This document shows, one piece after another, positions 18,136 through 28,213 of a DNA stretch of 64,000 nt (the stretch's first letter is position 1; each line of letters begins with the position of its first letter). Under the pieces are notes generated by a model. It had not been told where the DNA came from. It ran no database searches and saw only the letters and a list, made by a program, of their open reading frames with translations. The position numbers and the translations under genes were made by a program. The stretch comes from Paraburkholderia nodosa DSM 21604 (GTDB taxonomy: Bacteria; Pseudomonadota; Gammaproteobacteria; Burkholderiales; Burkholderiaceae), in NCBI RefSeq assembly GCF_000519185.1, contig NZ_JAFA01000004.1, forward strand, positions 162,110 through 226,109, given 5' to 3'.

Positions 18136-19008
18136 ATGCTGAAACCCGAAGTCGATAGCCTCGTCCCGCACGTGCCGTTCGATCGGCGCACCTTCATCAA
18201 GGCGGCGCTCGGCGGCGGATTCGCCGCTGCCGTGCTGCCCGTCTCCGCGCAAACCATCCACACCGACAGCGAAGGTCTCGAAGCCGGCGAGATCGGCTTC
18301 CAGTCGGGCGGCACGCTCATCCCGGCGTATCGCGCACAGCCGCGCGGCAAGACGCACTTGCCGGTGATCATCGTGATTCACGAAATTTTCGGCGTGCACG
18401 AGCATATCGCCGATGTGTGCCGGCGCTTTGCGAAACTCGGCTATCTGGCCATCGCGCCGGATTTCTTCGTGCGCCAGGGCGACGCCTCCGTGTACCCGAC
18501 GATTCAGCAGATCAACGAGAACATCGCGAGCAAGGTGTCCGACGCCCAGGTGATGGGCGACATCGACGCGGCCATTGCCTGGGCGGGCGAGCATGGCGGC
18601 GACACGAAGCGCGTGGGCGTCAACGGCTTTTGCTGGGGCGGGCGCTATGCGTGGCTCTACGCGGAGCACAACCCGCACATCAAGGCGGCGGTGGTGTGGT
18701 ACGGGCGCGTGGCGGGCCCGCACACGCCGAATGCGCCGAGCAATCCGCTCGATCTCGCGAGCAACCTGCAAGTGCCGGTGCTCGGGTTATATGGCTTGCA
18801 GGATCCAGGCAACCCGCAGGACTCGCTCGAGCAGATGAAGGCCGCCATCGCACAGGGCCCGCAGGGCGGGCGCAGCTCGCAAATCGTCGTGTACAACGAC
18901 GCGGGCCACGCGTTCTTCGCGGACTACCGGCCGAGCTATCGCAAGGCCGATGCGCAAGACGGCTGGAAGCGCGCGCTTGCCTGGTTCAAGGAGCACGGCG
19001 TGATGTGA
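18136..19008 (+). CDS. Dienelactone hydrolase family protein, Tat-exported
   Basis: A 290-residue alpha/beta hydrolase. The N-terminus carries a twin-arginine signal (FDRRTFIKAALGGGFAAAV, Arg17-Arg18), so it should be exported folded. The catalytic triad of the family is visible: Cys166 in GFCWGGR, an Asp in the GLQDPGNP loop near residue 222 and the His in DAGHAFF near residue 259. Cytoplasmic DLHs open dienelactone to maleylacetate; exported homologues have unknown substrates. Start at 18136 follows AAGGAG. It lies 82 bp after ndh and could be co-transcribed. Confidence 0.87.
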   Translation: MLKPEVDSLVPHVPFDRRTFIKAALGGGFAAAVLPVSAQTIHTDSEGLEAGEIGFQSGGTLIPAYRAQPRGKTHLPVIIVIHEIFGVHEHIADVCRRFAKLGYLAIAPDFFVRQGDASVYPTIQQINENIASKVSDAQVMGDIDAAIAWAGEHGGDTKRVGVNGFCWGGRYAWLYAEHNPHIKAAVVWYGRVAGPHTPNAPSNPLDLASNLQVPVLGLYGLQDPGNPQDSLEQMKAAIAQGPQGGRSSQIVVYNDAGHAFFADYRPSYRKADAQDGWKRALAWFKEHGVM

Positions 19009-19035
19009 CGCCGTGCCCGTTTCCGGACTCCCGGC

Positions 19036-19905
19036 TCAGGGGTTGGGGCCCGTCGCGACCGGCCGCGACGCGTCGGCGCTCCATTCGCTCCACGAACCGG
19101 GGTAGAGCGCCGCGCCGTGCAGGCCGGCAATCTCCATCGCGAGCGCATTGTGGCAGGCGGTCACGCCCGAGCCGCATTGCAGGACCACGTGTTCGGGCGT
19201 GATGCCCGGCAGCACCGCCGTGAAATCCTCGCGCAGCGCGTGCGCCGATTTGAAGCGGCCATCCGGCGTGAGATTGTCCTGATAAAACCGATTGCGCGCG
19301 CCAGGAATATGGCCGCCCACCGGGTCGATCGTTTCGTTTTCGCCGCGATAGCGGTCGGCGGCGCGGGCGTCGACGACCGTGAGTTCGTGCGTGGCGAGAT
19401 TGCGGACGATGGCCTGCGCGTCCACCGTCACCTGGAGCGGTGCGGCCGCCTTGAAGGTGCCGCGCGCGGGCGCGGGCACGTCGCGCACGAGCGGGAAGCC
19501 CGCCGCCTCCCACGCCTTGAGGCCGCCGTCGAGCACGGCCACCGAGTCGTGGCCGAGCCAGCGCAGGAGCCACCACAGGCGTGCGGCGTAGGCGCCGCTT
19601 TGCGCGTCGTAGGCCACGACCTGCTGGCCTTCGTTGAGCCCGCGCAGCAAGAGCGTGGCGACGAGCGCCGAGCGGTCGGGCAGCGGATGGCGGCCGTTCT
19701 TGCCGGTCTTCGGGCCCGAGAGGTCGCGGTCCAGATGCAGGTATTGGGCGCCGGGCAGATGGCCGAGCGCATAGGCGTTCTCGCCCGCGGCGGGATCGGC
19801 GAGATCGAAGCGGCAGTCGAAAACCAGCACGCTGCCTGGCGCGGCGGTCAGGCGTTCGTGCAGATTGGCGGCCGAGATCAGCGTGGTGTAGTGCGTGTGG
19901 GGCAT
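19036..19905 (-). CDS. Two-domain sulfurtransferase (rhodanese / mercaptopyruvate type)
   Basis: A 289-residue protein with two rhodanese domains. The C-terminal one carries the active loop CGSGVTA with Cys244; the CGSG[VT]-type loop is nearer to 3-mercaptopyruvate sulfurtransferase (SseA) than to thiosulfate rhodanese (CRxGx). The N-terminal domain has DAQSGAYAAR at the same place and no Cys, as usual for tandem rhodaneses. No signal peptide, hence cytoplasmic. Convergent with the dienelactone-hydrolase gene. Confidence 0.87.
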   Translation of the reverse strand: MPHTHYTTLISAANLHERLTAAPGSVLVFDCRFDLADPAAGENAYALGHLPGAQYLHLDRDLSGPKTGKNGRHPLPDRSALVATLLLRGLNEGQQVVAYDAQSGAYAARLWWLLRWLGHDSVAVLDGGLKAWEAAGFPLVRDVPAPARGTFKAAAPLQVTVDAQAIVRNLATHELTVVDARAADRYRGENETIDPVGGHIPGARNRFYQDNLTPDGRFKSAHALREDFTAVLPGITPEHVVLQCGSGVTACHNALAMEIAGLHGAALYPGSWSEWSADASRPVATGPNP

Positions 19906-19971
19906 GACGGCTCCTTGAATCGTGCAAGGCCGCCCTCTCTCGCTATGCGACGGCCCGGTGCCGTCAGTCTA

Positions 19972-20000
19972 AACAAAAAGACGGGCCTAAGCCCGTCTTT
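19972..20000 (-). terminator. Terminator of the Rieske oxygenase gene
   Basis: AAAGACGGGC (19977-19986), loop CTAA, GCCCGTCTTT (19991-20000). Read on the minus strand it is followed by a T-rich tail (TTTTTGTTT), about 45 bp after the stop of the minus-strand gene that ends at 20045. Confidence 0.8.
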
Positions 20001-20044
20001 CCGTGATGCGTTCGAGTTGCCCGAGGCTCGCGCCTGGCCGTGCG

Positions 20045-21151
20045 TCAGAGCGGTCCCAGCTCGCGGCGCAGAAACTCGTGGAAGTGCTGCATGCCGTCCT
20101 CCATCGGGCTCTGATACGGGCCGACCTCGGAAACGCCGCGCTCGAAGAGCGCACGACGGCCGGCGTCCATGCGCTCGGCAATCTCGTCGTCTTCGACGGC
20201 GGTTTCCATATAGGCGGCGCGCTCGGCCTCGACGAATTCGCGCTCGAATAGCGTGATTTCCTCGGGGTAATAGAACTCGACGATGTTGGTCGTTTTCTGC
20301 GTGCCCTGCGGGATGAGCCACGAGACCACGAGCACGTGCGGATACCACTCGATCATCAGATTCGGGTAGTACACCATCCAGATCGCGCCGAACTCGGGCG
20401 GCACGCCGTTGCGAAAGCGCAGGACTTCGTCGTGCCACTTGCGGTACGTCGGGCTGCCCGGCTTGCCGAGGTGCTTGTGCACGCCGACCGTCTGCACGCT
20501 ATACCACTCGCCGAACTCCCACTGGAGGTCGTCGCACGAGACGAAGTTGCCGAGGCCCGGGTGGAAGGGCACGACGTGATAGTCTTCCAGATAGACCTCG
20601 ATGAAGGTCTTCCAGTTGTAGTTGCACTCGTGAACCTCGACGTGATCGAACATGTAGTCCGTAAAGTCGAGGTGTTTCGCCGGCCCAAGGCGTGCGAGAT
20701 CGCGCGCGACGTCGCGGCCCGCGGATTCGAACAGCAGCCCGTTCCACTTCTGCAGCGGCGAGCTGTTCAGGTTCAGACACGGCTTGTCCGCGAAGTGCGG
20801 TGCGCCGAGCAGTTCGCCCTTGAGGTCATAGGTCCAGCGATGCAGCGGACATACAATGTTGTCTGCCGTGCCGCGACCGTTTAGCATGATGGCCTGGCGA
20901 TGCCGGCACACGTTCGAGAGCAGCTCGATTTCGTTGCTCTGGTTGCGAACGAGCACGCGGCCTTCTTTTTCGCCGGGCAGCGCAAAATAGTTTCCCGCCT
21001 CGGGCACCATGAGTTCGTGCCCGACGTAGCGAGGACCCTTCTGGAAAAGCGTGTCGATTTCGCGCTTGAGTAGCGCTTCGTCAAAATAAGCGGTGACTGG
21101 CAGCTGGCTGTGGATAGACTTCAGCTGCAATGCATTGCTCAGATTGGACAT
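20045..21151 (-). CDS. Aromatic ring-hydroxylating oxygenase alpha subunit (Rieske non-heme iron)
   Basis: A 368-residue protein. The Rieske [2Fe-2S] ligands are Cys82-x-His84 and Cys101-x2-His104 (CRHR...CPLH). The catalytic iron site is in EVYLEDYHVVPFHPGL (two His, near residues 189 and 194) with an Asp further on. No beta subunit, ferredoxin or reductase gene is adjacent, so it belongs to the single-component-type alpha oxygenases or borrows an electron chain from elsewhere. The substrate cannot be deduced. Start at the ATG at 21151 gives the usual N-terminus; a perfect TATAAT lies on this strand 72-77 bp upstream (21223-21228). Confidence 0.82.
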   Translation of the reverse strand: MSNLSNALQLKSIHSQLPVTAYFDEALLKREIDTLFQKGPRYVGHELMVPEAGNYFALPGEKEGRVLVRNQSNEIELLSNVCRHRQAIMLNGRGTADNIVCPLHRWTYDLKGELLGAPHFADKPCLNLNSSPLQKWNGLLFESAGRDVARDLARLGPAKHLDFTDYMFDHVEVHECNYNWKTFIEVYLEDYHVVPFHPGLGNFVSCDDLQWEFGEWYSVQTVGVHKHLGKPGSPTYRKWHDEVLRFRNGVPPEFGAIWMVYYPNLMIEWYPHVLVVSWLIPQGTQKTTNIVEFYYPEEITLFEREFVEAERAAYMETAVEDDEIAERMDAGRRALFERGVSEVGPYQSPMEDGMQHFHEFLRRELGPL

Positions 21152-21458
21152 TCCCACTCCCGATGAAGACGTGAAAGCAGTGAACAACCCAACCATCGAA
21201 GATTCGATTTAGGGAGCCGGCGATTATACCCGGTTACCCCCTCATGGGGTAGCTAAGTGACTGATTTTTGCCAAAATTACACCGGAAAGACGGCAGGAAT
21301 TCAGGAAATATGAGACAAATGCACGGGTAATCGGGCCGTCAGGAACCGATTTGTACTGACCCCGAGCGTGTGGTCGAGAGGGCACACAAGCCGGGGAGCG
21401 GGTCGAAATGGACCTTTTGCCGTAGAATGTCCGCCTTGTTTCATTCTGGCTACGACTC
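21152..21458. other. Divergent promoter region between the Rieske gene and xseB
   Basis: This 307-bp gap has no supported gene. It holds a TATAAT hexamer reading toward the Rieske gene (21223-21228, minus strand) and a TAGAAT reading toward xseB (21423-21428, 30 bp before its ATG). I see no convincing -35 box for either. Confidence 0.45.
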
Positions 21459-21773
21459 ATGGCGAAATCCGCAACAAAAGACCGCGCTGGCGCGGGCGAA
21501 AGCGCAGCCGGGCTGGCCGAGGGCGAAGCCCTGCCCGAGAGCTATGAGGCGGCGCTTGCGGAGCTCGACGGGCTCGTTGCACGCATGGAAGGCGGCAGCC
21601 TGAGCCTGGAAGAATCGCTGGCAGCCTACCGCCGCGGCGCGGCGCTCGTGCGGTTCTGCCAGCAGCAGCTCGAAAAGGTTGAACAACAGGTGCGCGTGCT
21701 CGACGGCGAGACGCTGCGGCCCGTGCCCCTCAATACGACAGACTCCGCAGCGGGCGGAGACGACGATCTATGA
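21459..21773 (+). CDS. xseB: Exodeoxyribonuclease VII small subunit
   Basis: A 104-residue protein whose core LPESYEAALAELDGLVARMEGGSLSLEESLAAYRRGAALV (read in two halves, residues 25-65) is the XseB signature: a two-helix hairpin that multimerises on XseA to digest single-stranded DNA. The first 24 residues are an unstructured Ala/Gly leader. The stop overlaps the ATG of ispA by four bases (ATGA), the usual xseB-ispA-dxs operon order in Proteobacteria. The large subunit gene is not in this window. Confidence 0.93.
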   Translation: MAKSATKDRAGAGESAAGLAEGEALPESYEAALAELDGLVARMEGGSLSLEESLAAYRRGAALVRFCQQQLEKVEQQVRVLDGETLRPVPLNTTDSAAGGDDDL

Positions 21774-22651
21774 CATTTGACCAATGGACCCGGCAGGTAC
21801 TCGACCGGGTCGAAAGCGCGCTCGATCACTATTTGCCGGCTGCCGACGTGCTGCCGGCGCCGCTGCATGACGCCATGCGTTATGCCGTGATGGGCGGCGG
21901 CAAGCGGGTGCGTCCGCTCCTGTGCCACGCGGCCGGCGAACTCACGAACGCCACGCCGGAAGCGCTCGACGCGGCGGCCTGTGCGCTCGAAATGATCCAC
22001 GTCTACTCGCTCGTGCACGACGACATGCCGTGCATGGACGACGACGACATGCGTCGCGGCAAACCCACCGTACACGTCAAATATGACGAACCGACGGCGC
22101 TGCTGGTGGGCGATGCGCTGCAGTCGCAGGCCTTCATCACGCTGACCTCGGATGTGCTCGGTGCCCAGCACCAGGCATCGCTCGTGCGCGAACTCGCGCT
22201 GGCCAGCGGCTCGATCGGCATGGCCGGCGGCCAGGCCATCGACCTCGCGAGCGTAGGCCATTCGCTTACCCGCGAGCAGCTCGAAACGATGCACCGCCTG
22301 AAGACCGGCGCGCTCCTGCGCGCCGCGGTCCGCATGGGCGCGCTGGCGGGCGAGACGCCTTCGGCGGAAAGCCTTGCCGCGCTCGACAGGTACGCGGCGG
22401 CCGTGGGCCTCGCATTCCAGGTGGTGGACGACATTCTCGACGTCACCGCCGACTCCGCAACGCTCGGCAAGACCGCGGGCAAGGACGCGAAGGACGGCAA
22501 GCCGACCTACGTGTCGATTATCGGTCTTGATGCCTCGCGTGCGCTCGCACAGCAGTTGCGCGCCGACGCGCATGCGGCGCTCGAACCGTTCGGCGCGCGC
22601 GCTCAGCGCCTCGCCGAACTCGCTGACCTGGTGGTGAACCGGGTGAGCTGA
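21770..22651 (+). CDS. ispA: Farnesyl diphosphate synthase / polyprenyl synthetase
   Basis: A 293-residue all-helical prenyltransferase that condenses IPP with DMAPP and GPP to make farnesyl diphosphate. The first Asp-rich motif is DDMPCMDDDDMRRG (about residues 83-96) and the second is VVDDILDV (near 217-224). The short residue spacing before the first motif fits the C15 product class. It is coupled to xseB by a four-base overlap and lies 84 bp before dxs. Confidence 0.94.
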   Translation: MTFDQWTRQVLDRVESALDHYLPAADVLPAPLHDAMRYAVMGGGKRVRPLLCHAAGELTNATPEALDAAACALEMIHVYSLVHDDMPCMDDDDMRRGKPTVHVKYDEPTALLVGDALQSQAFITLTSDVLGAQHQASLVRELALASGSIGMAGGQAIDLASVGHSLTREQLETMHRLKTGALLRAAVRMGALAGETPSAESLAALDRYAAAVGLAFQVVDDILDVTADSATLGKTAGKDAKDGKPTYVSIIGLDASRALAQQLRADAHAALEPFGARAQRLAELADLVVNRVS

Positions 22652-22735
22652 CCGCGCAACCCGCCCACGCGCATGAAACGGAAGTAATGCGCAGAAAAAG
22701 TGCGGGAGCGCCAGTTTTCCTACAATGGAACGACG

Positions 22736-24637
22736 ATGTACGACTTGCTGAAAACCATTGACGACCCGGCGGATTTGCGCCGCCTTGATCGCCGCCAGTT
22801 GCAACCGCTTGCCGACGAACTGCGTGCCTTCGTTCTCGAGAGCGTCTCGCAAACGGGCGGCCACCTGTCGTCCAACCTTGGTACGGTCGAACTGACGATC
22901 GCGCTGCACTACGTGTTCGACACGCCGCGCGACCGCATCGTCTGGGACGTGGGCCATCAGACCTATCCGCACAAGATCCTGACGGGCCGCCGCGACCAGA
23001 TGTCGACGCTGCGTCAACTCGGCGGCATTTCGGGCTTCCCGAAACGCGACGAGTCGCCGTACGACACGTTCGGCACCGCGCACTCGAGCACGTCGATTTC
23101 GGCGGCGCTCGGCATGGCCGTCGCGAGCAAGCTCAAGGGCGACAACGCCATGGGCATCGCCGTGATCGGCGACGGCGCGATGACGGCCGGCATGGCCTTC
23201 GAGGCGCTGAACAACGGCGGCGTGGAAGACGACGTGCCGCTGCTCGTCATCCTCAACGACAACGACATGTCGATTTCGCCGCCGGTTGGCGCGCTCAATC
23301 GCCATCTCGCACGCCTCATGTCGGGCCGCTTCTACGCCGCAGCACGCGCGGGCGTGGAGCGCGTGCTGCGCCATGCGCCGCCGGTGCTCGACCTCGCGCG
23401 CAAGCTCGAAGAGCACGCGAAGGGCATGATCGTGCCGGCTACGCTGTTCGAGGAATTCGGCTTCAACTACATCGGGCCGATCGACGGCCACGATCTGGAT
23501 TCGCTGATCCCGACGCTGCAGAACATCAAGGAACTGCGCGGCCCGCAATTCCTGCACGTCGTGACGAAGAAAGGCCAGGGCTACAAGCTCGCCGAAGCCG
23601 ACCCGGTCCTGTACCACGGTCCCGGCAAGTTCAACCCGGCCGAAGGCATCAAGCCGTCGGCAACGCCCGCCAAGAAGACCTACACGCAAGTGTTCGGCGA
23701 ATGGCTGTGCGACGCGGCCGAACTCGACCAGCGCGTGATCGGCATCACCCCGGCCATGCGCGAAGGCTCGGGCATGGTGGAGTTCGAAAAGCGCTTCCCG
23801 GACCGCTACTACGACGTGGGCATCGCCGAGCAGCACGCCGTGACGTTCGCGGGCGGTCTCGCGGCCGAGGGCCTGAAGCCCGTGGTCGCGATCTACTCGA
23901 CCTTCCTGCAGCGCGCGTATGACCAGCTGATTCACGACGTGGCGCTGCAGAATCTGCCGGTCGTGTTCGCGATCGACCGCGCGGGCCTCGTCGGTGCCGA
24001 TGGCGCGACGCACGCGGGCGCATACGATCTCGCGTTCATGCGCTGCATCCCGAACATGATGATCATGGCGGCGTCCGACGAAAACGAATCTCGTCAGATG
24101 CTCTACACGGCGCTCCAGCAGGACTGCCCGACGGCCGTGCGCTACCCGCGCGGTGCGGGCACGGGCGTGGCGACCGTCAAGCAGATGGCCGCGCTGCCGG
24201 TGGGCAAGGGCGAAGTCCGCCGCGAGAGCAAGGCGCCGGCAGGCAGCCGTATCGCGATTCTCGCGTTCGGTACGATGGTCGCGCCATCGCTCAAGGCAGC
24301 CGAGGAACTGGACGCCACCGTGGCGAACATGCGCTTCGTGAAGCCGCTCGACGCGGACCTCGTGAAGCAGCTCGCCGAAACGCACGATTACCTCGTGACC
24401 ATCGAGGAAGGCAGCATCATGGGCGGCGCCGGTTCGGCCTGCGTGGAAGCCCTCCTTGAAAGTGGGGTTATCAAGCCCGTACTACAATTGGGCCTCCCCG
24501 ACCGCTTCATCGACCACGGCGACCCGGCGAAGCTGCTGGCGGGCTGTGGGCTCGACGCAGCAGGGATCGCGAAGTCGATTCGCGAGCGCTTTCTCGACAA
24601 GGCGGTGTCCGGCAAGTCGGTGATGCGCGTCGCGTAA
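22736..24637 (+). CDS. dxs: 1-deoxy-D-xylulose-5-phosphate synthase
   Basis: A 633-residue thiamine-diphosphate enzyme that joins pyruvate and glyceraldehyde-3-phosphate, the first step of the MEP isoprenoid pathway. The ThDP motif is [16 protein letters not shown] (~151-166), the transketolase central domain follows with [15 protein letters not shown] (~362-376), and the C-terminal domain ends near residue 620. The start at 22736 ([11 protein letters not shown]) is the family's usual N-terminus. It belongs with ispA, whose substrates it ultimately supplies. A terminator follows at 24733. Confidence 0.96.
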   Translation: MYDLLKTIDDPADLRRLDRRQLQPLADELRAFVLESVSQTGGHLSSNLGTVELTIALHYVFDTPRDRIVWDVGHQTYPHKILTGRRDQMSTLRQLGGISGFPKRDESPYDTFGTAHSSTSISAALGMAVASKLKGDNAMGIAVIGDGAMTAGMAFEALNNGGVEDDVPLLVILNDNDMSISPPVGALNRHLARLMSGRFYAAARAGVERVLRHAPPVLDLARKLEEHAKGMIVPATLFEEFGFNYIGPIDGHDLDSLIPTLQNIKELRGPQFLHVVTKKGQGYKLAEADPVLYHGPGKFNPAEGIKPSATPAKKTYTQVFGEWLCDAAELDQRVIGITPAMREGSGMVEFEKRFPDRYYDVGIAEQHAVTFAGGLAAEGLKPVVAIYSTFLQRAYDQLIHDVALQNLPVVFAIDRAGLVGADGATHAGAYDLAFMRCIPNMMIMAASDENESRQMLYTALQQDCPTAVRYPRGAGTGVATVKQMAALPVGKGEVRRESKAPAGSRIAILAFGTMVAPSLKAAEELDATVANMRFVKPLDADLVKQLAETHDYLVTIEEGSIMGGAGSACVEALLESGVIKPVLQLGLPDRFIDHGDPAKLLAGCGLDAAGIAKSIRERFLDKAVSGKSVMRVA

Positions 24638-24732
24638 GGTCGATTGAGGTCGCTATGGTTTGCCTGGCGCCTCGCGGCAGCCCAATTCACATTTGAACTG
24701 GCGGGCGGGTTTCCTACCCGGCTTTCCGCCAG

Positions 24733-24763
24733 CAAACGCCGGCTCATGCCGGCGTTTGTTATT
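24733..24763 (+). terminator. Terminator of the xseB-ispA-dxs operon
   Basis: CAAACGCCGG (24733-24742), loop CTCATG, CCGGCGTTTG (24749-24758), then TTATTT. Perfect 10-bp stem 95 bp after the dxs stop and 37 bp before the folE2 start. Confidence 0.8.
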
Positions 24764-24799
24764 TGCGCGCCACGTACGGCGCGGCTTGAGGATAAGAAC

Positions 24800-25606
24800 A
24801 TGAATCAGATGAACCCGGCCTTCGTGATGCCGGACGTCCAAAGCTCCGTCGATACCCGTCAGATCGTGATCCAGCGCGTAGGCGTGAAGGCCGTGCGCCA
24901 TCCGCTCACGGTGAAGACGGGCGCGGGCGACGTCCAGCCGAGCGTCGGCACGTGGAATCTCGACGTTCATCTGCCGGCCGACCAGAAGGGCACGCACATG
25001 TCGCGCTTCGTCGCGCTGCTCGAAGAGAACAAGGCGCCGCTTGAGCCCGCCACGTTCCGCGCGATGCTGGCCGCGATGCTCACGAAGCTCGAATCGCAGG
25101 CGGGCCGTATCGAAGTGACGTTCCCGTACTTCGTGAAGAAAGTGGCGCCGGTGTCGGGCGTGGAAAGTCTGCTGGACTACGAAGTGACGCTCACGGGCGA
25201 CGTGCGCAACGGGCAAGCGCGCCTGTTCCTCAAGGTGCTCGTGCCCGTGACGAGCCTGTGCCCGTGCTCGAAGAAGATCTCGCAATACGGCGCGCACAAC
25301 CAGCGCTCGCACGTGACGATGAACGTCGAGTTCGAAGGCGATCTGCCGGTGGAAAACCTCATTCGCATCGCCGAAGAAGAGGCATCGTGCGAGCTGTGGG
25401 GCTTGCTCAAGCGTCCGGACGAGAAGTTCGTGACCGAGCGCGCGTATGAGAACCCCAAGTTCGTCGAAGACCTCGTGCGCGACGTGGCCGTGCGACTGAA
25501 CGCCGACGCACGCGTGATCGCCTATACGCTCGAAGCCGAAAACTTCGAGTCGATCCACAATCACAGCGCCTACGCCGTGATCGAGCACGACAAGCGCGCG
25601 GCGTAA
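24800..25606 (+). CDS. folE2: GTP cyclohydrolase FolE2
   Basis: A 268-residue enzyme of the tunnelling-fold superfamily that makes 7,8-dihydroneopterin triphosphate from GTP for folate or queuosine synthesis. The metal/catalytic Cys site is [11 protein letters not shown] (Cys154, Cys156), followed by the family block [12 protein letters not shown]. FolE2 enzymes accept metals other than zinc and are often induced by zinc shortage, but I see no evident Zur box in the 160 bp upstream. Stands alone between two terminators. Confidence 0.93.
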   Translation: MNQMNPAFVMPDVQSSVDTRQIVIQRVGVKAVRHPLTVKTGAGDVQPSVGTWNLDVHLPADQKGTHMSRFVALLEENKAPLEPATFRAMLAAMLTKLESQAGRIEVTFPYFVKKVAPVSGVESLLDYEVTLTGDVRNGQARLFLKVLVPVTSLCPCSKKISQYGAHNQRSHVTMNVEFEGDLPVENLIRIAEEEASCELWGLLKRPDEKFVTERAYENPKFVEDLVRDVAVRLNADARVIAYTLEAENFESIHNHSAYAVIEHDKRAA

Positions 25607-25633
25607 AGCTGGCCGCCCGGTTGCGCCGTCAAC

Positions 25634-25661
25634 AAAAAAGCCGCCTCAGGGCGGCTTTTTT
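25634..25661. terminator. Bidirectional terminator between folE2 and tsaD
   Basis: Six A, stem AGCCGCC (25639-25645), loop TCAG, stem GGCGGCT (25650-25656), then T run to 25661. It sits between two convergent genes and can serve both. Confidence 0.88.
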
Positions 25662-25682
25662 ACGTCTGCGGCGGCAAACGGA

Positions 25683-26711
25683 TTACTGCTGCGCGAGCGA
25701 CGTCAGATCCCAGCGCGGCTTCACCGTGAACGCGTAATCGCGCGTGGCCTGCTCGGGCCAGCGCGCGAGGCGCAGCGCACCCGCGAGCGCAATCATCGCG
25801 CCGTTGTCGGTGCACAGCGACAGGTCCGGGTAATGCACCTCGAAGCCGCGCTTTTGCGCTGCCGCCGAAAGCGTCTCGCGCAACTGCTTGTTCGCGCCCA
25901 CGCCGCCCGCCACCACGAGGCGCTTCATCTGCGTGCGCTTGAGCGCGGCGAGCGATTTCGCGGCCAGCACTTCGACGGCTGCATCGACGAAACCGCGCGC
26001 GATGTCGGCCTTGCCCTGCTCGCAGATATTCGTGCCGAGCTTTTTCACTTGCGTGAGCACAGCCGTTTTGAGGCCGCTGAAGCTGAAGTCGAGATCGCCC
26101 GAATGCAGCATCGGACGCGGCAGTTCGACTGCGCCTGGCGTGCCGAACTCCGCGAGGCGCGAGACTTCCGGGCCGCCCGGATAGCCCAGGCCGAGCAGCT
26201 TGGCCGTTTTGTCGAAGGCTTCCCCGGCGGCGTCGTCGAGCGTCTCGCCGAGGGTTTCGTAGACGCCCACGTCGGTCACGCGCATGAGTTGCGTATGGCC
26301 GCCCGACACGAGCAGCGCGACGAACGGAAACGGCGGCGGCGCATCGACCAGCAGCGGCGAAAGCAGATGCCCTTCGAGGTGGTGAATCCCCACGGTCGGC
26401 CGATTCCAGGCCATGGCGAGCGCATTGGCGATGCTGGCGCCTACGAGCAGCGCGCCCGCGAGGCCGGGGCCTTGCGTGAACGCGATGGCGTCGATGTCGC
26501 TTTTCGCCGCGCCGCTCTTCGCGAGCACTTCTTCGAGCAGTGGCAGCGCGCGGCGGATATGGTCGCGCGAGGCAAGCTCCGGCACGACGCCGCCGTACTC
26601 GCGGTGCATGGCGATCTGCGAGTGCAGCGCGTGCGCGAGCAGGCCGCGCTCGCTGTCGTAGAGCGCGAGGCCGGTTTCGTCGCAGGAGCTTTCGATGCCG
26701 AGAACGAGCAT
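25683..26711 (-). CDS. tsaD: tRNA N6-threonylcarbamoyladenosine transferase TsaD
   Basis: A 342-residue ASKHA-fold protein that, with TsaB and TsaE, transfers the threonylcarbamoyl group to A37 of ANN-decoding tRNAs. Motifs: [10 protein letters not shown] at the start, [15 protein letters not shown] (iron-ligand His) near residue 41, IHHLEGH near residue 109, and VSGGHT near residue 134. Length is that of the family. It is convergent with folE2 and divergent from the HI0933-type gene; in many Burkholderiaceae tsaD stands near rpsU-dnaG-rpoD, as here. Confidence 0.95.
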   Translation of the reverse strand: MLVLGIESSCDETGLALYDSERGLLAHALHSQIAMHREYGGVVPELASRDHIRRALPLLEEVLAKSGAAKSDIDAIAFTQGPGLAGALLVGASIANALAMAWNRPTVGIHHLEGHLLSPLLVDAPPPFPFVALLVSGGHTQLMRVTDVGVYETLGETLDDAAGEAFDKTAKLLGLGYPGGPEVSRLAEFGTPGAVELPRPMLHSGDLDFSFSGLKTAVLTQVKKLGTNICEQGKADIARGFVDAAVEVLAAKSLAALKRTQMKRLVVAGGVGANKQLRETLSAAAQKRGFEVHYPDLSLCTDNGAMIALAGALRLARWPEQATRDYAFTVKPRWDLTSLAQQ

Positions 26712-26880
26712 GATGTGGGGCAGGGCAACGGTATCGCGCGGCGCGAGCCGCCAAAAACCGTCGCTAAATCAAGAATTAACGGAGCATAAAAGTATAGCAG
26801 CGCGCGTCAAAGCCGGTTGAGGGCGGCAAGCGGAGCCCCCCGCGGACAAGCCCCGCCGCGGCGCAGGTAGAATGCGCGCC

Positions 26881-28101
26881 ATGGAATCTTTCGACATCGC
26901 CGTGATCGGCGCAGGGGCGGCCGGCATGATGTGCGCGGCGGTGGCGGGCCAGCAGGGCCGCCGCGTGGCGCTGATCGACCACGCGCCGCGCCTCGCGGAA
27001 AAAATCCGCATTTCGGGCGGCGGGCGCTGCAACTTCACGAACCTGCACGCGAGCCCCGCCAACTATCTCTCGAGCAACCCGCATTTCTGCCGTTCGGCGC
27101 TGGCGCGCTACACGCCGCGCGACTTCCTCGCGCTGCTGCGCCAGCATCGCGTGACCTGGCACGAAAAGCACAAGGGCCAGCTTTTCTGCGACCAGTCGAG
27201 CGACGCGATCATCGACGTCCTACGCGCCGAGTGCGACGCGGGCCAGGTGGCGTGGCGCCGGCCGCTGCCAGTGGAAGCGGTGAGTCATGCCGACGGCGCG
27301 GGCTTCACGCTCGGCACGCCGCAGGGCGAGATACGCGCGAAAGCGCTCGTGATCGCGACCGGTGGACTGTCGATCCCGAAGATCGGTGCAACCGACTTCG
27401 CTTATCGCATCGCGAAGCAGTTCGGCCACAAGCTCATCGACATGCGCCCCGCGCTCGTGCCGCTTACGTTCGCGCAGGACGAGTGGGCGCCCTATGTGCC
27501 GCTCGCGGGCGTATCGCTCGAAGTTCACGTGACGACGGGCGAGCGCAAGACCGGCGGCGCGTTCGACGAAGACCTGCTCTTCACGCATCGCGGCCTGTCC
27601 GGTCCCGGCGTCCTGCAGATTTCGAGCTTCTGGCAGCCCGGCCAGCCGATCCGCGTGAACCTGCTGCCCGAGCACGATCCGGCGGCGGCAATGATCGAAG
27701 CCAAGGGCGCGACGAAACGTCAGATCGGCAACCTGCTCGCTGAATGGGTGCCGGCGCGCCTCGCGCATGTGTGGCTGGAGGCGCATCAGGTGAAGGCCGA
27801 CGCGCGTATCGCCGATCTGCCCGATAAGACGTTGCGCAAGATCGGTGAAGGGCTCTCCCAGTGGACGCTCACCCCCACAGGCACCGAAGGCTACAAGAAG
27901 GCCGAGGTCACGCGCGGCGGCGTGGACACACGCGAACTCTCCTCGGCGACGATGATGAGCCAGCGCGTGCCGGGCCTCTATTTCGTGGGCGAAGCCGTGG
28001 ACGTGACCGGTTGGCTTGGCGGCTATAACTTCCAGTGGGCGTGGGCCTCGGGCGTTGCGGCCGGGGAGGCCGCCGCCCAATATTCGCTGGGCGCAGGCTG
28101 A
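26881..28101 (+). CDS. HI0933/BaiN-like NAD(P)/FAD-dependent oxidoreductase
   Basis: A 406-residue flavoprotein with an N-terminal FAD motif (VIGAGAAGMMCA, 7-18) and the family hallmark KIRISGGGRCNFTN near residues 41-54. The C-terminal part (FVGEAVDVTGWLGGYNFQWAWASG) closes the FAD site. HI0933-family proteins are widespread with no firm physiological role; some reduce bile acid intermediates. Start at 26881 was chosen because the FAD motif begins right after it. Divergent from tsaD over ~170 bp of AT-richer DNA. Confidence 0.87.
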   Translation: MESFDIAVIGAGAAGMMCAAVAGQQGRRVALIDHAPRLAEKIRISGGGRCNFTNLHASPANYLSSNPHFCRSALARYTPRDFLALLRQHRVTWHEKHKGQLFCDQSSDAIIDVLRAECDAGQVAWRRPLPVEAVSHADGAGFTLGTPQGEIRAKALVIATGGLSIPKIGATDFAYRIAKQFGHKLIDMRPALVPLTFAQDEWAPYVPLAGVSLEVHVTTGERKTGGAFDEDLLFTHRGLSGPGVLQISSFWQPGQPIRVNLLPEHDPAAAMIEAKGATKRQIGNLLAEWVPARLAHVWLEAHQVKADARIADLPDKTLRKIGEGLSQWTLTPTGTEGYKKAEVTRGGVDTRELSSATMMSQRVPGLYFVGEAVDVTGWLGGYNFQWAWASGVAAGEAAAQYSLGAG

Positions 28102-28213
28102 TTTTCTGACCGATACGCCCTGCCGACTCTCTCGCGGTTGACCCCTGTCATTGTTGGCTCGGCGTCCGAGGTTCACGCTTGAATGCCTGACCCACGAGGA
28201 AAAGGTACGAAAC

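Noticed and set aside
19036-19905. Loss of catalytic Cys in the first rhodanese domain as a mutation
   Set aside because: Inactive N-terminal domains are normal in two-domain sulfurtransferases; Cys244 in the second domain is intact.
21626-24385. A 919-codon open frame on the minus strand opposite ispA and dxs
   Set aside because: It is the mirror of two certain genes in GC-rich DNA; its translation is Arg/His-rich with no domain, and both genes beneath it are complete.
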